DNA from: JAKVAV01 sp047633195
GTDB taxonomy: Bacteria > Bacteroidota > Bacteroidia > Flavobacteriales_D > Cryomorphaceae
Direction: 5' to 3'
DNA: 64,000 bases
NCBI GenBank assembly: GCA_047633195.1
Contig: JBLIEU010000007.1
Location: 1-64,000 of the forward strand
The translations under genes and the position numbers were made by a program. Positions 12,288 to 20,635 of the stretch are shown here, one piece after another. Below the pieces are notes generated by a model, which saw nothing but the letters and a program-made list of their open reading frames with translations, did not search any database and had not been told where the DNA came from. Each line of letters starts with the position of its first letter. Positions within the stretch are counted from its first letter, which is position 1.

Positions 12288-13475
12288 TTACTCAATAATC
12301 TCAGTTACCTGACCAGCACCCACCGTACGACCACCTTCGCGGATCGCAAAACGAAGACCTTTGTCCATCGCTACAGGAACGATCAATTCTACCACGATAG
12401 ATACGTTATCACCAGGCATCACCATTTCACGGCCTTCGCCAAGAATGATTTCACCTGTAACGTCAGTCGTTCTAAAGTAGAACTGGGGACGGTATTTGTC
12501 ATGGAATGGAGTGTGACGTCCACCTTCTTCTTTCTTCAACACATAAATTTCAGCATTGAACTTAGTGTGAGGTGTGATTGAACCCGGTTTAGAGATAACC
12601 ATACCACGACGGATAACAGATTTATCTATACCACGAAGAAGCAATCCTACGTTATCTCCCGCTTCACCTCTGTTAAGGATCTTGCGAAACATCTCAACAC
12701 CAGTAACAACTGATTTCAATTTCTCAACCTGCATTCCTACGATGTCAACCTCGTCACCAGAGTTAATAACTCCTGTTTCGATACGACCTGTAGCAACCGT
12801 CCCACGTCCTGTGATAGAGAATACATCCTCTACAGGCATCAAGAAATCTTTTTCTATTTCACGTGGTGGAATCTCGATCCAAACGTCAACAGCAGCCATC
12901 AATTCTTCAACAGTCTTAACCCACTTCTCTTCACCGTTCAACGCACCAAGAGCAGAACCCGCGATTACAGGTGTGTTATCTCCGTCATATTCATAGAAAG
13001 AAAGAAGTTCACGAATTTCCATCTCAACTAGTTCGAGAAGCTCTTCGTCATCTACCATGTCCACTTTGTTCATGAAGACAACGATACGCGGAACACCTAC
13101 CTGACGACCAAGAAGGATGTGCTCACGTGTTTGCGGCATAGGGCCATCAGTAGCAGCAACCACTAAAATAGCTCCATCCATTTGGGCAGCTCCAGTTACC
13201 ATATTCTTCACGTAATCAGCGTGACCAGGACAGTCAACGTGTGCATAGTGACGGGTTTCCGTCGTATACTCAACGTGTGACGTGTTGATTGTAATACCGC
13301 GCTCTTTTTCTTCGGGCGCATTATCAATTGAATCGAAAGACTTCAATTCAGACAGGCCTTTACCTGCAAGTACTGCGGTGATCGCAGCCGTCAACGTCGT
13401 TTTACCGTGGTCAACATGACCAATAGTACCTATGTTTAGGTGAGGTTTGGAGCGATCAAATTGTTCTTTAGCCAT
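12288..13475 (-). CDS. tuf: elongation factor Tu
   Basis: The 395-residue GTPase delivers aminoacyl-tRNA to the ribosome. The G1 loop GHVDHGKT is at residues 19-26, the switch I segment KERGITINTSH is intact, G3 is DCPGH at 81-85 with the catalytic His85, and G4 is NKVD near residue 136. Domains II and III follow (GRGTVATGRIETG, PHTKFNAEIYVL, GGRTVGAGQVTEI). The gene is preceded by four tRNA genes and followed by tRNA-Trp and secE, the tufB-type context. It probably shares the strong promoter upstream of the tRNA cluster. Confidence 0.99.
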   Translation of the reverse strand: MAKEQFDRSKPHLNIGTIGHVDHGKTTLTAAITAVLAGKGLSELKSFDSIDNAPEEKERGITINTSHVEYTTETRHYAHVDCPGHADYVKNMVTGAAQMDGAILVVAATDGPMPQTREHILLGRQVGVPRIVVFMNKVDMVDDEELLELVEMEIRELLSFYEYDGDNTPVIAGSALGALNGEEKWVKTVEELMAAVDVWIEIPPREIEKDFLMPVEDVFSITGRGTVATGRIETGVINSGDEVDIVGMQVEKLKSVVTGVEMFRKILNRGEAGDNVGLLLRGIDKSVIRRGMVISKPGSITPHTKFNAEIYVLKKEEGGRHTPFHDKYRPQFYFRTTDVTGEIILGEGREMVMPGDNVSIVVELIVPVAMDKGLRFAIREGGRTVGAGQVTEIIE

Positions 13476-13537
13476 TGCTAAGTAGTTTAAATGATTATTT
13501 TATTCTTTTATTTCAAATGCAAATTGCCCTATCAATG

Positions 13538-13609
<72 letters not shown>

Positions 13610-13623
13610 TTGATAAAAAGTAG

Positions 13624-13696
13624 AGCGGGAGACGAGACTCGAACTCGCGACATTTAGCTTGGAAGGCTAATGCTCTACCAACTGAGCTACTCCCGC
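13624..13696 (-). tRNA. tRNA-Gly (TCC anticodon)
   Basis: The acceptor GCGGGAG pairs perfectly with CTCCCGC. The anticodon stem TTAGC/GCTAA encloses CTTCCAA, which reads GGA and GGG. The T-loop is TTCGAGT. CCA is not encoded. Confidence 0.97.
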
Positions 13697-13715
13697 TTAA
13701 ACTTTTTAATACCTG

Positions 13716-13797
13716 TGGGGAGAGCAGGATTCGAACCTGCGAAGGTGAAACCAGCAGATTTACAGTCTGCCCTCGTTGGCCGCTTGAGTATCTCCCC
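13716..13797 (-). tRNA. tRNA-Tyr (GTA anticodon)
   Basis: The acceptor GGGGAGA pairs with TCTCCCC. The anticodon stem GCAGA/TCTGC encloses CTGTAAA. A long variable arm typical of bacterial tRNA-Tyr is present, giving 82 nt. CCA is not encoded. Confidence 0.97.
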
Positions 13798-13818
13798 ATT
13801 CAATACAGTAATACTAAG

Positions 13819-13892
13819 AGCCGATGGAGGGACTCGAACCCCCGACCTGCTGATTACAAATCAGCTGCTCTAGCCAGCTGAGCTACATCGGC
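13819..13892 (-). tRNA. tRNA-Thr (TGT anticodon)
   Basis: The acceptor GCCGATG pairs with CATCGGC. The anticodon stem GCTGA/TCAGC encloses TTTGTAA, which reads ACA. The T-loop is TTCGAGT. It is first in the Thr-Tyr-Gly-Thr-tuf order, the same order as E. coli thrU-tyrU-glyT-thrT-tufB. CCA is not encoded. Confidence 0.97.
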
Positions 13893-13952
13893 AAAATCAA
13901 TATTTTTAGAACTTTTCGGACACTACAGCCCTACCTTTCTCCAAAAAGGTCT

Positions 13953-13961
13953 GCAAATGTA
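13953..13961 (-). promoter_or_regulatory. Promoter -7 element of the tRNA-tuf super-operon
   Basis: The minus strand reads TACATTTGC, a full match to the Bacteroidota -7 consensus TAnnTTTG. It lies about 60 bases upstream of the first tRNA. It is in the 160-base gap between the hpf terminator and tRNA-Thr, where a promoter is required. The -33 element is not clear. Confidence 0.65.
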
Positions 13962-14052
13962 TAAAAGATTTCAGTCGAAAAGAAAGAAAGCAAAAAAAGA
14001 ATTCACGTCTTTCCGAAATAAAAGAGTGCACGGGCCTTTTGACTTCCATAAA

Positions 14053-14081
14053 TAAAAAAACCACCCCGTTTTGGAGTGGTC
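14053..14081 (-). terminator. hpf terminator
   Basis: On the minus strand ACCACTCC and GGGGTGGT form a stem with one U-G wobble, followed by seven T. It separates hpf from the tRNA-tuf operon. Confidence 0.85.
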
Positions 14082-14108
14082 AAATTTAATAATTGGATGG
14101 GCAATGAG

Positions 14109-14408
14109 CTATGCCATTGCTCTCTTTTCTTTTGTTTTCTTGATTTGCCTTCTCAAAGCTTCAATCACATCGTCAGTAGCTTCCTCAAAACTGGCCGCTT
14201 GCCTTTTAGCAAAGACTTCCTTTCCAGGCATATTCAATTTAATCTCGGCAATCTTATTTCCTCTTTCATTGTTCTTTTCGACTTTAAGATAAACGTTAGC
14301 ATCTATGAGCTTATCGTGAAATTGCTCCAATTTTTGAAGTCGCGTTTCAATGAAGTTTACCAATTTAACGTCTGCTTTAAATTGAATGGAGTGAACATTA
14401 ATCTGCAT
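14109..14408 (-). CDS. hpf: ribosome hibernation promoting factor, short form (HPF/RaiA family)
   Basis: The 99-residue protein has the beta-alpha-beta-beta-beta-alpha fold order of the family: MQINVHSIQFKADVKLVNFIETRL, the strand IDANVYLKVE, then KIAEIKLNMPGKEVFAKRQA and a basic C-terminal helix. These proteins bind the 30S decoding centre and inactivate ribosomes in stationary phase. There is no long-form C-terminal dimerisation domain. The start is ATG at 14408; a TTG three codons earlier is less likely. It is 36 bases downstream of xerC and probably co-transcribed with it. Confidence 0.92.
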   Translation of the reverse strand: MQINVHSIQFKADVKLVNFIETRLQKLEQFHDKLIDANVYLKVEKNNERGNKIAEIKLNMPGKEVFAKRQAASFEEATDDVIEALRRQIKKTKEKRAMA

Positions 14409-14444
14409 GTTGCCCAATTTTTTACGGTTAGTAACTAATTTAAT

Positions 14445-15323
14445 TCAGCTTTTAGGATGACTGCTTCGGTATACTTTAATCAATTGTTCGACACTATTGT
14501 GTGTGTATACTTGAGTAGCTGCCAAGGATGAATGGCCTAACAGTTCTTTGATCGCATTTATGTCTGCTCCTTTATTGAGCATGTGCGTAGCAAATGTGTG
14601 CCTTAAAACATGTGGGCTCTTTTTGCTAATTGAACTAACCTTAGATAGGTAGTCATTGACAATTCGATATACAAGTTTGGGATATAGCTTCTTTCCTCTT
14701 TGGGTTAGAAAAAAATAGTCAGTGTCTTGAATACTTTGGAGGTCAAATCGGACTTGGAGATAAGATCTTAGGGCGGCAATCATTGGTAGTCCTACGGGTA
14801 CAATTCTCTCTTTGTTCCGCTTTCCCATAACTTTTATTGCACCCTGCTCAAAATCAACTGTATTGATTTTTAAACCGATAAGTTCCGCAGATCTAATTCC
14901 AGTATTGTAGAATAGCTCAACAATTGCCTGATCCCTTATTCCATCACGTGACTCATCAAAAATCTCTTTGTGTCGATCGGTATTTAATGCGGATTCTTCC
15001 ACGAATACAGGAAGCCTCTTTGGCATCTTGGGAAGAACCAGTTTGGCTGTGGGATCGCTCAGCACACCATAGGTCTTCTTCCTCCATTTGAAAAATGACT
15101 TGAGGGCACTGACTCGTCTTTTTATGGTTGAAGGAGAAGATCCAGATTCGAGCGCATCAACCATCCATGACCTTAGGAAGTGATGAGAAACCATTTCAAG
15201 ATCACAATCAAAGCTTTTCTCCAAATAGATAGAAATATTCTCCAAGTCACCGCGATAGGCCTCCACGGTATGAATGCTGTAGTTCTTTTCGAACTGAAGA
15301 TATGCCAGGAATTTTTCGATCAT
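14445..15323 (-). CDS. xerC: tyrosine recombinase, XerC/XerD type
   Basis: The 292-residue site-specific recombinase has an N-terminal SAM-like core-binding domain (about residues 1-90) and a catalytic domain. All active-site residues are visible: Arg144 in TGIRSAEL, Lys168 in MGKRNKER, His238 and Arg241 in HVLRHTFATHM, His264 in LGHSS and Tyr273 in QVYTH. Length, house-keeping context and lack of mobile-element features fit chromosome-dimer resolution rather than a phage integrase; whether it is the C or the D partner cannot be told. The chosen ATG (15321-15323) comes immediately after the T-run of the rpsU terminator, which is unusual. An upstream TTG would place the hairpin inside the coding region and is rejected. 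Confidence 0.88.
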   Translation of the reverse strand: MIEKFLAYLQFEKNYSIHTVEAYRGDLENISIYLEKSFDCDLEMVSHHFLRSWMVDALESGSSPSTIKRRVSALKSFFKWRKKTYGVLSDPTAKLVLPKMPKRLPVFVEESALNTDRHKEIFDESRDGIRDQAIVELFYNTGIRSAELIGLKINTVDFEQGAIKVMGKRNKERIVPVGLPMIAALRSYLQVRFDLQSIQDTDYFFLTQRGKKLYPKLVYRIVNDYLSKVSSISKKSPHVLRHTFATHMLNKGADINAIKELLGHSSLAATQVYTHNSVEQLIKVYRSSHPKS

Positions 15324-15352
15324 AAAAAAAGGCAGCCACAAGTGGCTGCCTT
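15324..15352 (-). terminator. rpsU terminator, touching the xerC start codon
   Basis: AAGGCAGCCAC and GTGGCTGCCTT form a perfect 11-bp stem with a 2-nt gap (in practice a 4-nt loop), followed on the minus strand by seven T. The next three bases are the xerC ATG. Confidence 0.9.
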
Positions 15353-15374
15353 AAATATCTAAATTACAAACTTA

Positions 15375-15566
15375 CTAATCGTTATCGCCATACATTTTGT
15401 TCACATAAATGGCTTTCAATTTCTCCTTCCGATTCAAGACTGAGGGTTTTGTAAACTGTTGGCGACGACGCAACTCTTTAACTACGCCTGTACGATCGTA
15501 TTTCTTCTTGAACTTTTTGAGAGCTCTCTCGATGTTTTCGCCTTCTTTAACTGGTATAATAAGCAT
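15375..15566 (-). CDS. rpsU: 30S ribosomal protein bS21
   Basis: The 63-residue, very basic protein begins MLIIPVKEGENIERALKKF, the characteristic start of Bacteroidota bS21, and continues with the RRRQQFTKPSVLNRKEK segment. In this phylum bS21, with bS18 and bS6, helps hide the anti-Shine-Dalgarno end of 16S rRNA. The ATG at 15566 is certain from homology; a TTG nine codons upstream is not used. The leader (AATTGAATACAGACAC) shows no Shine-Dalgarno sequence. The gene has its own -7 element 24 bases upstream and its own terminator, so it looks monocistronic. Confidence 0.96.
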   Translation of the reverse strand: MLIIPVKEGENIERALKKFKKKYDRTGVVKELRRRQQFTKPSVLNRKEKLKAIYVNKMYGDND

Positions 15567-15589
15567 GTGTCTGTATTCAATTTTGGGCT

Positions 15590-15598
15590 GCAAATATA
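15590..15598 (-). promoter_or_regulatory. rpsU promoter -7 element
   Basis: The minus strand reads TATATTTGC, matching TAnnTTTG. A TTG lies about 21 bases further upstream as a possible -33 element. The predicted leader is only about 18-20 nt. Confidence 0.65.
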
Positions 15599-15618
15599 TG
15601 AATTAAATTATGTAATAA

Positions 15619-16758
15619 TCAAGAAAGAATTTTTCTCGAAATCACGAGCTTTTGAATTTCACTAGTTCCTTCTCCTATTGTACAGAGTTTGCTGTCTCTG
15701 TAAAATTTCTCAACTGGAAAATCCTTGGTATAGCCGTATCCCCCAAAAATTTGAACTGCCTCATTTGCTGTTCTTACAGCGACTTCTGAGGCATAGTATT
15801 TCGCCATGGCAGATTCCTTCGTCATTTCTTGTTTTCTATTCTTGAGATCGGCCGCTTGAAGTGTCAATAATTCTGCAGCTTCAATTTCAGTAGCCATGTC
15901 GGCAAGCTTGAAGGCAATCGCTTGAAAGCTCGAAATTGGCTTACCAAACTGCTCTCTCTCCTTGCTGTATTTTAAAGCAGCTTCATAAGCGCCTTTAGCA
16001 ATTCCTAGCGACAAAGCAGCGATTGAGATTCTTCCGCCATCAAGAACCTTCATGGCTTGAATAAACCCTTCTCCAAGGTTTCCTAAAACATTCTCTTCTG
16101 GAACTCGACAATCTTCAAAAACCAGCTCAGCGGTTTCCGAAGCACGCATTCCCATCTTATTCTCCTTCTTTCCAGCTTTGAAACCAGGCGTTCCACGCTC
16201 TACCACAAAGGCAGTAATTCCGCGAGAGTCAAGCAGCTCACCTGTTCGAACGAGAACCACGGCAACATCTCCACTAATTCCATGAGTGATCCAGTTTTTC
16301 GTGCCGTTGATTACCCACTCTTTGCCATCTTTCACAGCTGTGGTTTTCATTCTCAAAGCATCGGAACCTGTATTACTTTCCGTTAGTCCCCATGCACCTA
16401 TCCACTCTCCTGTTGCCAGTTTTGGAAGCCACTTTTTCTTTTGCTCTTCTGAGCCAAAGGCCAATATATGACCTGTGCAAAGCGAGTTATGCGCTGCAAC
16501 TGAAAGTCCCAGAGAACCGCAAATCTTCGCTATTTCGGAAACAGCCGTGTAGTACTCAAAGTAGCCGAAACCAGATCCTCCATATTCTTCGGGAACGAAA
16601 ACTCCTAGGAGACCTAGCTCTCCCATTTTCTTCATGGTTTCAATGGGGAAATACTGATCCTCATCCCATTCCATAAAATGCGGGCGAATTTCCCGCTCAC
16701 CAAAATCTTGCACCATTTGTGCAATCATCCTTTGGTTTTCTGTTAGTTGTGAATTCAT
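15619..16758 (-). CDS. acyl-CoA dehydrogenase
   Basis: The 379-residue flavoenzyme of fatty-acid or branched-chain amino-acid breakdown oxidises an acyl-CoA to the trans-2-enoyl-CoA and passes electrons to ETF. It shows the N-terminal helical domain, the FAD-binding middle domain (GAWGLTESNTGSDA, WVINGTKNWITHG) and the C-terminal helical domain with QIFGGYGYTKDFPVEKFYRD. The likely catalytic base is Glu363 in IGEGTSEIQ, the position used by short-chain and butyryl-type enzymes. The exact substrate cannot be read from the sequence. It follows apt by 18 bases and may share its transcript. Confidence 0.93.
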   Translation of the reverse strand: MNSQLTENQRMIAQMVQDFGEREIRPHFMEWDEDQYFPIETMKKMGELGLLGVFVPEEYGGSGFGYFEYYTAVSEIAKICGSLGLSVAAHNSLCTGHILAFGSEEQKKKWLPKLATGEWIGAWGLTESNTGSDALRMKTTAVKDGKEWVINGTKNWITHGISGDVAVVLVRTGELLDSRGITAFVVERGTPGFKAGKKENKMGMRASETAELVFEDCRVPEENVLGNLGEGFIQAMKVLDGGRISIAALSLGIAKGAYEAALKYSKEREQFGKPISSFQAIAFKLADMATEIEAAELLTLQAADLKNRKQEMTKESAMAKYYASEVAVRTANEAVQIFGGYGYTKDFPVEKFYRDSKLCTIGEGTSEIQKLVISRKILS

Positions 16759-16776
16759 CTGTTTTTAGTTGGTGGT

Positions 16777-17310
16777 TCAATCGTAATCGACAACACTTAA
16801 AATCGGCTTGTCAGTGGCTGCGAGTCTCTCCCTTCCGAGCAAACCCTTCAATTCAATAAGAAAAGAGAATCCAGCCACGGCTCCTCCTTCCAGGTGAATG
16901 AGTTCTCTACTAGCCACGGCTGTTCCGCCAGTAGCCAAAAGATCGTCGTGAATCAAAACATTCATACCAGGCACTACTACCCCTTTATGCATCTCGATCG
17001 TTGCACTTCCGTATTCTAGATCGTAGCTATACTCAACTGTTTCAGCAGGTAGTTTTCCTTTTTTCCTAATAGCGATAAAAGGCACGTTCATCTCCATTGC
17101 CAATGGAAGCCCAAACAAAAAGCCTCGGCTTTCAATCCCAGCCACAGCGTCAATCTTGATTCCTTCAAACTGATGCAACATTTCGTTTACAACAGCACGA
17201 CTTACCGTAGGGTTTTCAAGTATGGGCGTTATGTCCCGAAAAAGAATGCCTGGCTTCGGAAAATCAGGCACATCGCGAATTATAGAAAGCAGTTCTTGTC
17301 GAAGATCCAT
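16777..17310 (-). CDS. apt: adenine phosphoribosyltransferase
   Basis: The 177-residue purine-salvage enzyme converts adenine and PRPP to AMP. The PRPP-binding loop VLIHDDLLATGGTA lies at residues 118-131. The N-terminal DVPDFPKPGILFRDITP block and the IESRGFLFGLPLA segment are family signatures. It directly abuts the HHH protein gene (no gap), so the two are surely co-transcribed. Confidence 0.97.
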   Translation of the reverse strand: MDLRQELLSIIRDVPDFPKPGILFRDITPILENPTVSRAVVNEMLHQFEGIKIDAVAGIESRGFLFGLPLAMEMNVPFIAIRKKGKLPAETVEYSYDLEYGSATIEMHKGVVVPGMNVLIHDDLLATGGTAVASRELIHLEGGAVAGFSFLIELKGLLGRERLAATDKPILSVVDYD

Positions 17311-18225
17311 TCAAAAATTTAGATAGGGCACAAGTTTACGGCATAAATCAGCATCTAACAAACCCGAAGAACAGAATGCGTTTGAATCAGCATAGTTCCC
17401 CGACTCTTCTCTTTTCAACACTATTTTGTTTGCCTCACCAAAACTCAAATAAGGGTGCTGAGATAACTCATGCGCAGAAGCTGAATTGATGTTAACCTGC
17501 TTGATTTCTGAAAGATCAAGAATAACTTGATCGGCAAATTTATCAATCTTGTCGGGGGTCATTTTCCACATTTCCCCAAGCTGACCAATGCTGTGAAAAC
17601 CTCCTAACTCTTCGCGGTATTCGATGATCTTTTTTGCATAGAACGAACCGATTCCATTTAATTTTTTCAGCTCGTTTGTATCGGCTGTATTGATATTGCA
17701 AGTGAACTCCTTATAAGAATAATTCTTGGTAGATGCTGTATCAGACCATTTGACTTTCGGTTTGTCCCGAGCCTTGTCATACGATGGGGTATACTGTTTC
17801 TTGGGTTTTGATTCAGGCAAATCAATGAAAGGCTCGAGGTTGGCATACTCTTCTTCATCCACAAAGAAGAGCTTGGCAAAGTCGCGCTTGATTTCAAAAC
17901 TTGCTCCTGACTTTTGGTAGTTCCTCAGTGTCTTTATCTCCTTTTCGGAAAAACCGAGGGCAGCATATCCTGAATCACTGAGGGTATTTGGGTTAAACGT
18001 GAAGGGAATAATTTCTTCGGGACTAACTGAAAATGCGACTTGGCCATTCCCTGTCGTTTCGTCCTCGCTAATCAAAAGAATATCTATTCGTTCGATCTTA
18101 GGTTCGTAAACAAGTCTGAATACTTCAACGCCTGCGACAGCAAAAAAGAGTATAATAGCTAAAACGATTACTCCTCGACGCTCCGAGCGGTAATGTCTAA
18201 AATATGATTTGACCCGCTCCAGCAT
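17311..18225 (-). CDS. membrane-anchored helix-hairpin-helix protein (ComEA-like)
   Basis: The 304-residue protein has a short basic N-terminus, one membrane span at about residues 19-38 (GVIVLAIILFFAVAGVEVF), and a region of short linear motifs. Its C-terminal third carries helix-hairpin-helix DNA-binding folds, the clearest being NTADTNELKKLNGIGSFYAKKIIEYRE. Two related segments (FNPNTLSDSGYAALGFSEKEI and VNINSASAHELSQHPYLSFGEA) suggest three HHH units. With the span at the N-terminus the DNA-binding part would lie in the periplasm, as in ComEA competence proteins; that role is inferred only. Confidence 0.8.
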   Translation of the reverse strand: MLERVKSYFRHYRSERRGVIVLAIILFFAVAGVEVFRLVYEPKIERIDILLISEDETTGNGQVAFSVSPEEIIPFTFNPNTLSDSGYAALGFSEKEIKTLRNYQKSGASFEIKRDFAKLFFVDEEEYANLEPFIDLPESKPKKQYTPSYDKARDKPKVKWSDTASTKNYSYKEFTCNINTADTNELKKLNGIGSFYAKKIIEYREELGGFHSIGQLGEMWKMTPDKIDKFADQVILDLSEIKQVNINSASAHELSQHPYLSFGEANKIVLKREESGNYADSNAFCSSGLLDADLCRKLVPYLNF

Positions 18226-18236
18226 CTTTCATCGTT

Positions 18237-20306
18237 TTATTTAAACTGTTTAATCTCCCCTGATTTGATTCGTTTAAAATACAATTTCAAATCATCTCTA
18301 ACTTCATTGGACATAATTAGCAGCCCCAAAATATTCGGGAAGGCCATTCCCAAGATCATCAAATCAGAGAAGTCCAAGACACTTCCCAGACCTACAGAAG
18401 ATCCGATTACAATGAAAATGAGGAAGATCAGTTTATAGAGGTATTCAGCTTTTTTCGAATTGCCAAAAAGGTAACTCCAAGCTTTCAGACCGTAATAAGA
18501 CCATGAGATCATGGTCGAGAATGCAAACAACACTATTGCGATAAGCAAGACCCAATCAAACCAAGGGAATACGTTACTAAACGCTGCCGACGTTAATTCA
18601 GAACCAGTCAAGCCCGCAGGATCTGTAGCAAAGCCCGTGAAGATCAAAACTAGAGCGGTCATGGTGCAAACCAAAACAGTATCTACGAACGGCTCTAGAA
18701 GAGCTACGACCCCTTCACTAACGGGATGTTTTGTTTTAGAAGCTGAGTGAGCAATGGAAGCAGAACCAACACCTGCCTCATTCGAAAAGGCAGCTCTTTG
18801 GAAACCAACGATCAATACTCCTATTACTCCTCCTTTCATTGCAGAAGGTGAGAAAGCTCCGTCGAAAATCGCCTGAAAAGCAGCTCCGATATTTTCGATA
18901 TGGATCAGAATGATAATTAAGGCAAAGCCAACATAAACGCCAACCATAACCGGCACAATCTTGTCTGTAACCTTGGCAATACTCTTTATCCCTCCAAGAA
19001 TAACCAAGCCCACTAAAATAGCCAGAATAGAACCAAAGAGTGCCCCGTTTCCTTCAAAGAGTGGCACTTTACTAGATACCTGCACAAAGGCTTGATTGGC
19101 CTGAAACATATTTCCACCACCAAAAGATCCACCAATGCAAAGAACAGCGAAAAGACCAGCAAGCACTTTCCCCAAGCCTTTCATATTTCGTTTTTCGAGG
19201 CCTTGACTCAAGTAATACATTGGCCCACCTGAAACCTCTCCTTTGTCGTTGATCAATCTATATTTCACACCAAGTGTACACTCGGTGAATTTTGAAGCCA
19301 TTCCCAGTAACCCGGCAGCAATCATCCAAAATGTAGCTCCTGGCCCGCCGACAACGATGGCCACGGCAACACCCGCGATATTCCCCAGACCCACAGTAGC
19401 AGAGAGTGCAGTGGTGAGTGCTTGAAAATGCGTAACCTCTCCCTTTCCTTTGTCGTCAGGATCGTCGTACTTACCCGCCACCAACTGAAATGCATGCTTC
19501 ACTCCTTTGAAATTGATGAATCTCATCTTGAGAGTAAAGAAGATGGCACCAGCTACAAGCCATACTACGATAAACGGAATATTCTTTTTCTGAACATCAC
19601 CGTTTGCGGTAAGCAAAGGCCGAGGCTCATTGTATGTGATGCGCGCCATGATGCCTGTTTCAATACCAGCCATAGCCTGCACATCACTGCGATCGAAGAC
19701 CATTTCTCCTTCGGGAAAAGTGTGAACCAATGTACCCGACTCTTTAGCATAGACACTAATCGTGTCATTTGAATTTCTTCTTATTAAAGCGATTTTGTCG
19801 CCTTTCGAGACTTCAGAGCCATTGGAAGCGTGCCATTTCATCATGAAGATACGCTGAACTTTATCCTCTTTAAATCCAGTGGCAAAAACTGGCAACTCGT
19901 CGGCATAGACTACTGGGTCGTAAATACCAATGGCCTCAAAGGGATCCCAAAAAAGGACAGATGATAGTCCACCGACAATAGGCAAAAAGATGGAATTGAT
20001 GTTTTCTTCCGTCGACTCAGCCTGTACTTCTCCATCTAAAGTCAGTGCGCTTCCAGCAGCATCTGTAACCGTAACGCTAAAATCAAGCCCTTCGGTTAAG
20101 CCTGTGCTGCTAGACGAGCTGAGCGGAGTATCGGGGTTCGACCATTTATAAACGTATGGAGGAACGCCACCGCTAACAACCACTTCGGCCCTCCCATCTT
20201 TAATATTTTCACTGTCATTTGAAACTTCGAGAGTGGCCTCAAGCTGTGCATTTACAGACAAGGCAGTTAACAAAATGGCTCCGAAAAGGGAGGAAATTTT
20301 CTTCAT
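18237..20306 (-). CDS. alanine/glycine:cation symporter (AGCS) with N-terminal SprB-like and lipoyl-like domains
   Basis: The 689-residue protein is a chimera. Residues 1-20 are a signal peptide. Residues 25-95 look like an SprB repeat (SGGVPPYVYKWSN ... SVTVTDAAG). Residues about 156-213 resemble a biotinyl/lipoyl fold (KGDKIALIRR ... AKESGTLVHTFPEGE) but have no clear attachment Lys. From residue 243 a multi-span AGCS sodium:alanine carrier follows with the family signatures GLGNIAGVAVAIVVGGPGA, GGPMYYLSQGL and GVGSASIAHSAS. AGCS carriers import small neutral amino acids with Na+. Some Bacteroidota carriers have N-terminal extensions of this kind; what the outer domains do is unknown. It lies 11 bases upstream of the HHH gene. 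Confidence 0.88.
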   Translation of the reverse strand: MKKISSLFGAILLTALSVNAQLEATLEVSNDSENIKDGRAEVVVSGGVPPYVYKWSNPDTPLSSSSSTGLTEGLDFSVTVTDAAGSALTLDGEVQAESTEENINSIFLPIVGGLSSVLFWDPFEAIGIYDPVVYADELPVFATGFKEDKVQRIFMMKWHASNGSEVSKGDKIALIRRNSNDTISVYAKESGTLVHTFPEGEMVFDRSDVQAMAGIETGIMARITYNEPRPLLTANGDVQKKNIPFIVVWLVAGAIFFTLKMRFINFKGVKHAFQLVAGKYDDPDDKGKGEVTHFQALTTALSATVGLGNIAGVAVAIVVGGPGATFWMIAAGLLGMASKFTECTLGVKYRLINDKGEVSGGPMYYLSQGLEKRNMKGLGKVLAGLFAVLCIGGSFGGGNMFQANQAFVQVSSKVPLFEGNGALFGSILAILVGLVILGGIKSIAKVTDKIVPVMVGVYVGFALIIILIHIENIGAAFQAIFDGAFSPSAMKGGVIGVLIVGFQRAAFSNEAGVGSASIAHSASKTKHPVSEGVVALLEPFVDTVLVCTMTALVLIFTGFATDPAGLTGSELTSAAFSNVFPWFDWVLLIAIVLFAFSTMISWSYYGLKAWSYLFGNSKKAEYLYKLIFLIFIVIGSSVGLGSVLDFSDLMILGMAFPNILGLLIMSNEVRDDLKLYFKRIKSGEIKQFK

Positions 20307-20401
20307 AGTTTTAATTGTGCGCGCACCATCACCAATGCTCAGCTTGCTAAAGAACTAAAATTCCGTGTTCTGACAAAATACAATAGTCGAGGAGGTGGTA
20401 T

Positions 20402-20635
20402 CTAGAGTTCCCAAATGGTCTTTCTACGACGCAGGCGATAGACATCTTTTTGCCCAAGCCAAAAAGCCATAAATAGATAAACGATGAGAGGTGACCCCAA
20501 AGTGATAAAAGAAATGTAGATAAAGTACATGCGAACTTTAGAGGAAGAAATTCCTAAAATCCTACCCCACCAATCGCAAACTCCAAAGGCTTGCTTTTCG
20601 AAAAACGTGTAAATGTGGTTAACCAACTTCTGCAT
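20402..20635 (-). CDS. small PspC-domain membrane protein
   Basis: The 77-residue protein has the pattern FGVCDWWGRILGISSSKVRMYFIYISF, then a hydrophobic span ending MAFWLG and a very basic tail (RLRRRKT). This is the compact PspC-type domain common in Bacteroidota. The role in envelope stress known for PspC in enterobacteria need not apply. Its first 17 bases overlap the end of the DUF2851 gene, so the two are translationally linked. Confidence 0.82.
   Translation of the reverse strand: MQKLVNHIYTFFEKQAFGVCDWWGRILGISSSKVRMYFIYISFITLGSPLIVYLFMAFWLGQKDVYRLRRRKTIWEL

Noticed and set aside
14445..15323. The tyrosine recombinase as a marker of a mobile element or phase-variation switch
   Set aside because: No att-like repeats, inverted promoter or cargo genes are nearby; rpsU and hpf as neighbours point to a house-keeping Xer recombinase.
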